From Aliidiomarina sanyensis (GTDB taxonomy: Bacteria > Pseudomonadota > Gammaproteobacteria > Enterobacterales > Alteromonadaceae): a stretch of 64,000 bases of DNA. Both the position numbers and the translations under genes were made by a program. The stretch is from the NCBI RefSeq assembly GCF_003987175.1, contig NZ_PIPM01000001.1, forward strand, positions 62,001 through 126,000, in the 5' to 3' direction. The notes under the pieces were generated by a model, which searched no databases, was not told where the DNA came from, and saw only the letters and a list, made by a program, of their open reading frames with translations. This document shows, piece after piece, positions 63,216 to 64,000 of the stretch; the first letter of the stretch is position 1; every line of letters begins with the position of its first letter.

Positions 63216-64000
63216 ACCTACCAGAGCACAATGAACAAGGCTTCCAAACATATAATGGGTTCGTAGCCATTGTAGGCCGTCCAAACGTGGGGAAGTCGAC
63301 CCTTCTCAATCAGCTGTTGGGACAAAAAGTCAGTATTACATCGAAGAAAGCGCAAACAACGCGCCACCGAATTTTGGGGATTGATACGGAAGGGCCTTAT
63401 CAGACAATTTATGTGGATACTCCGGGGCTCCATAAAGATGAAAAGCGTGCGATCAATCGCTTGATGAATCGCGCAGCAAGCTCATCGATTGGTGATGTCG
63501 ACCTCGTTCTGTTTATCGTTGAAGGCACCCACTGGACTGAAGACGACGCGATGGTTTTAAGTAAAATCCAACGTGCGAATCGTCCAACGATGTTGATCAT
63601 CAACAAAATTGATCAAGTCAAAGACAAGGGGAGTTTGTTGCCTCATATTCAAAAGCTCAGTGAGCAATACGAATTTGTTGATATCTTCCCGTTATCCGCT
63701 TTGTCCCCGGAATCAATGCCGAAGCTCAAGAGCATTGTGCGCCCGTATTTGCGCGCGGGTATCCATTTTTATCCGGAAGATTATGTAACGGACCGAAGCG
63801 TTCGATTCATGGCCGCGGAGATCGTGCGCGAGAAACTGATGCGTTTTACCGGGGATGAGCTGCCATATTCAACAACTGTGGAAATAGAGAAGTACGAGCA
63901 AGGGGCCAATGGAATCGTCCACATTCATGCACTAATTCTGGTCGAGCGGGAAGGGCAAAAGCGCATGGTCATTGGCAACAAAGGAGCAAAATTGAAAACA
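63212..64000 (+). CDS. era: GTPase Era (partial, cut by window end)
   Basis: Essential GTPase that binds the 3' end of 16S rRNA during 30S maturation. The first 263 codons are present, open to the last base, so about 40 residues of the usual 301 are missing at the C-terminus because the window ends. The G1 motif GRPNVGKST begins near residue 24, DTPGLH is G3, and [10 protein letters not shown] holds G4; the KH domain is only partly in view ([24 protein letters not shown]). ATG 63212 overlaps the rnc stop (ATGA), consistent with the rnc-era operon. Confidence 0.97.
   Translation, partial: MNLPEHNEQGFQTYNGFVAIVGRPNVGKSTLLNQLLGQKVSITSKKAQTTRHRILGIDTEGPYQTIYVDTPGLHKDEKRAINRLMNRAASSSIGDVDLVLFIVEGTHWTEDDAMVLSKIQRANRPTMLIINKIDQVKDKGSLLPHIQKLSEQYEFVDIFPLSALSPESMPKLKSIVRPYLRAGIHFYPEDYVTDRSVRFMAAEIVREKLMRFTGDELPYSTTVEIEKYEQGANGIVHIHALILVEREGQKRMVIGNKGAKLKT

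Noticed and set aside
1-64000. Search for CRISPR arrays, tRNA/rRNA genes, transposases, toxin-antitoxin or phage-defence clusters
   Set aside because: Reading by eye found no regularly spaced repeats, no cloverleaf or rRNA motifs and no mobile or defence protein families; a short or diverged case could still be missed without tools.

Overview
The window is a dense, chromosomal, almost entirely vertically inherited stretch of a gammaproteobacterium. Gene order and protein types (ydbH-ynbE-ydbL, ppnN-queF-syd, yqcC-truC, dapD-glnD-map/rpsB-tsf, frr-uppS-cdsA-dxr-rseP-bamA-skp-lpxD-fabZ-lpxA-lpxB, sdhE-ygfX/nadB/rpoE-rseABC-lepA-lepB-rnc-era) point to a marine Alteromonadales-type organism. An Idiomarinaceae-like genome is my best guess, from gene content and order only; no database search was run. 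I see no rRNA, tRNA, insertion sequence, prophage, CRISPR array or defence island.

Layout. 1-5.6 kb: a valine/isoleucine catabolic operon (mmsA, acyl-CoA dehydrogenase, 3-hydroxyisobutyryl-CoA hydrolase, mmsB, SDR dehydrogenase). 5.7-7.2 kb: an unknown lipoprotein and an MscS-type channel. 7.3-11 kb (minus): the YdbH-YnbE-YdbL envelope lipid-homeostasis operon. 11-15.7 kb: a DUF1415 protein, a GAF-GGDEF diguanylate cyclase, a GcvA-type LysR regulator, an alpha/beta hydrolase and rlmM. 15.7-19.8 kb (minus): NAD-type isocitrate dehydrogenase, a DUF3192 protein, ppnN and queF. 19.8-25.7 kb: syd, a GNAT protein, lysC behind a lysine riboswitch, DUF3301 and DUF3549 proteins (minus), yqcC and truC. 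25.7-30 kb (minus): dapD, glnD and map. 30-44.3 kb: the large translation / isoprenoid / outer-membrane assembly / lipid A block. 44.4-46.3 kb: a glutathionyl-hydroquinone reductase and a pirin. 46.3-51.8 kb: xerD, recJ, prfB (programmed +1 frameshift) and lysS. 51.8-54.4 kb (minus): a stand-alone EAL protein, slyD and ygfZ. 54.5-64 kb: sdhE, a short ygfX, nadB (minus), then rpoE-rseA-rseB-rseC-lepA-lepB-rnc-era, with era cut by the window end.

The genes form coherent modules. rpoE-rseABC and rseP encode the sigma-E envelope stress circuit. Many classical envelope-assembly functions (BamA, Skp, LpxD/A/B, FabZ, YdbH/YnbE, LepB) are in the same window. lysC and dapD belong to one biosynthetic pathway, and lysC carries a lysine-sensing leader. 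The c-di-GMP proteins are one synthase with an intact inhibitory site and one stand-alone phosphodiesterase-like EAL protein.

I did not find a convincing previously undescribed system; the window is mainly core genome. The most useful second looks are the predicted translational switch in the lysC leader, the missing enoyl-CoA hydratase in the valine operon, a YgfX lacking its membrane segments, four UUG start codons in the envelope gene block, and two breaks in usual gene order (after lpxB and between xerD and recJ). Several start codons were chosen from Shine-Dalgarno spacing rather than the longest reading frame; these choices are explained in the entries.
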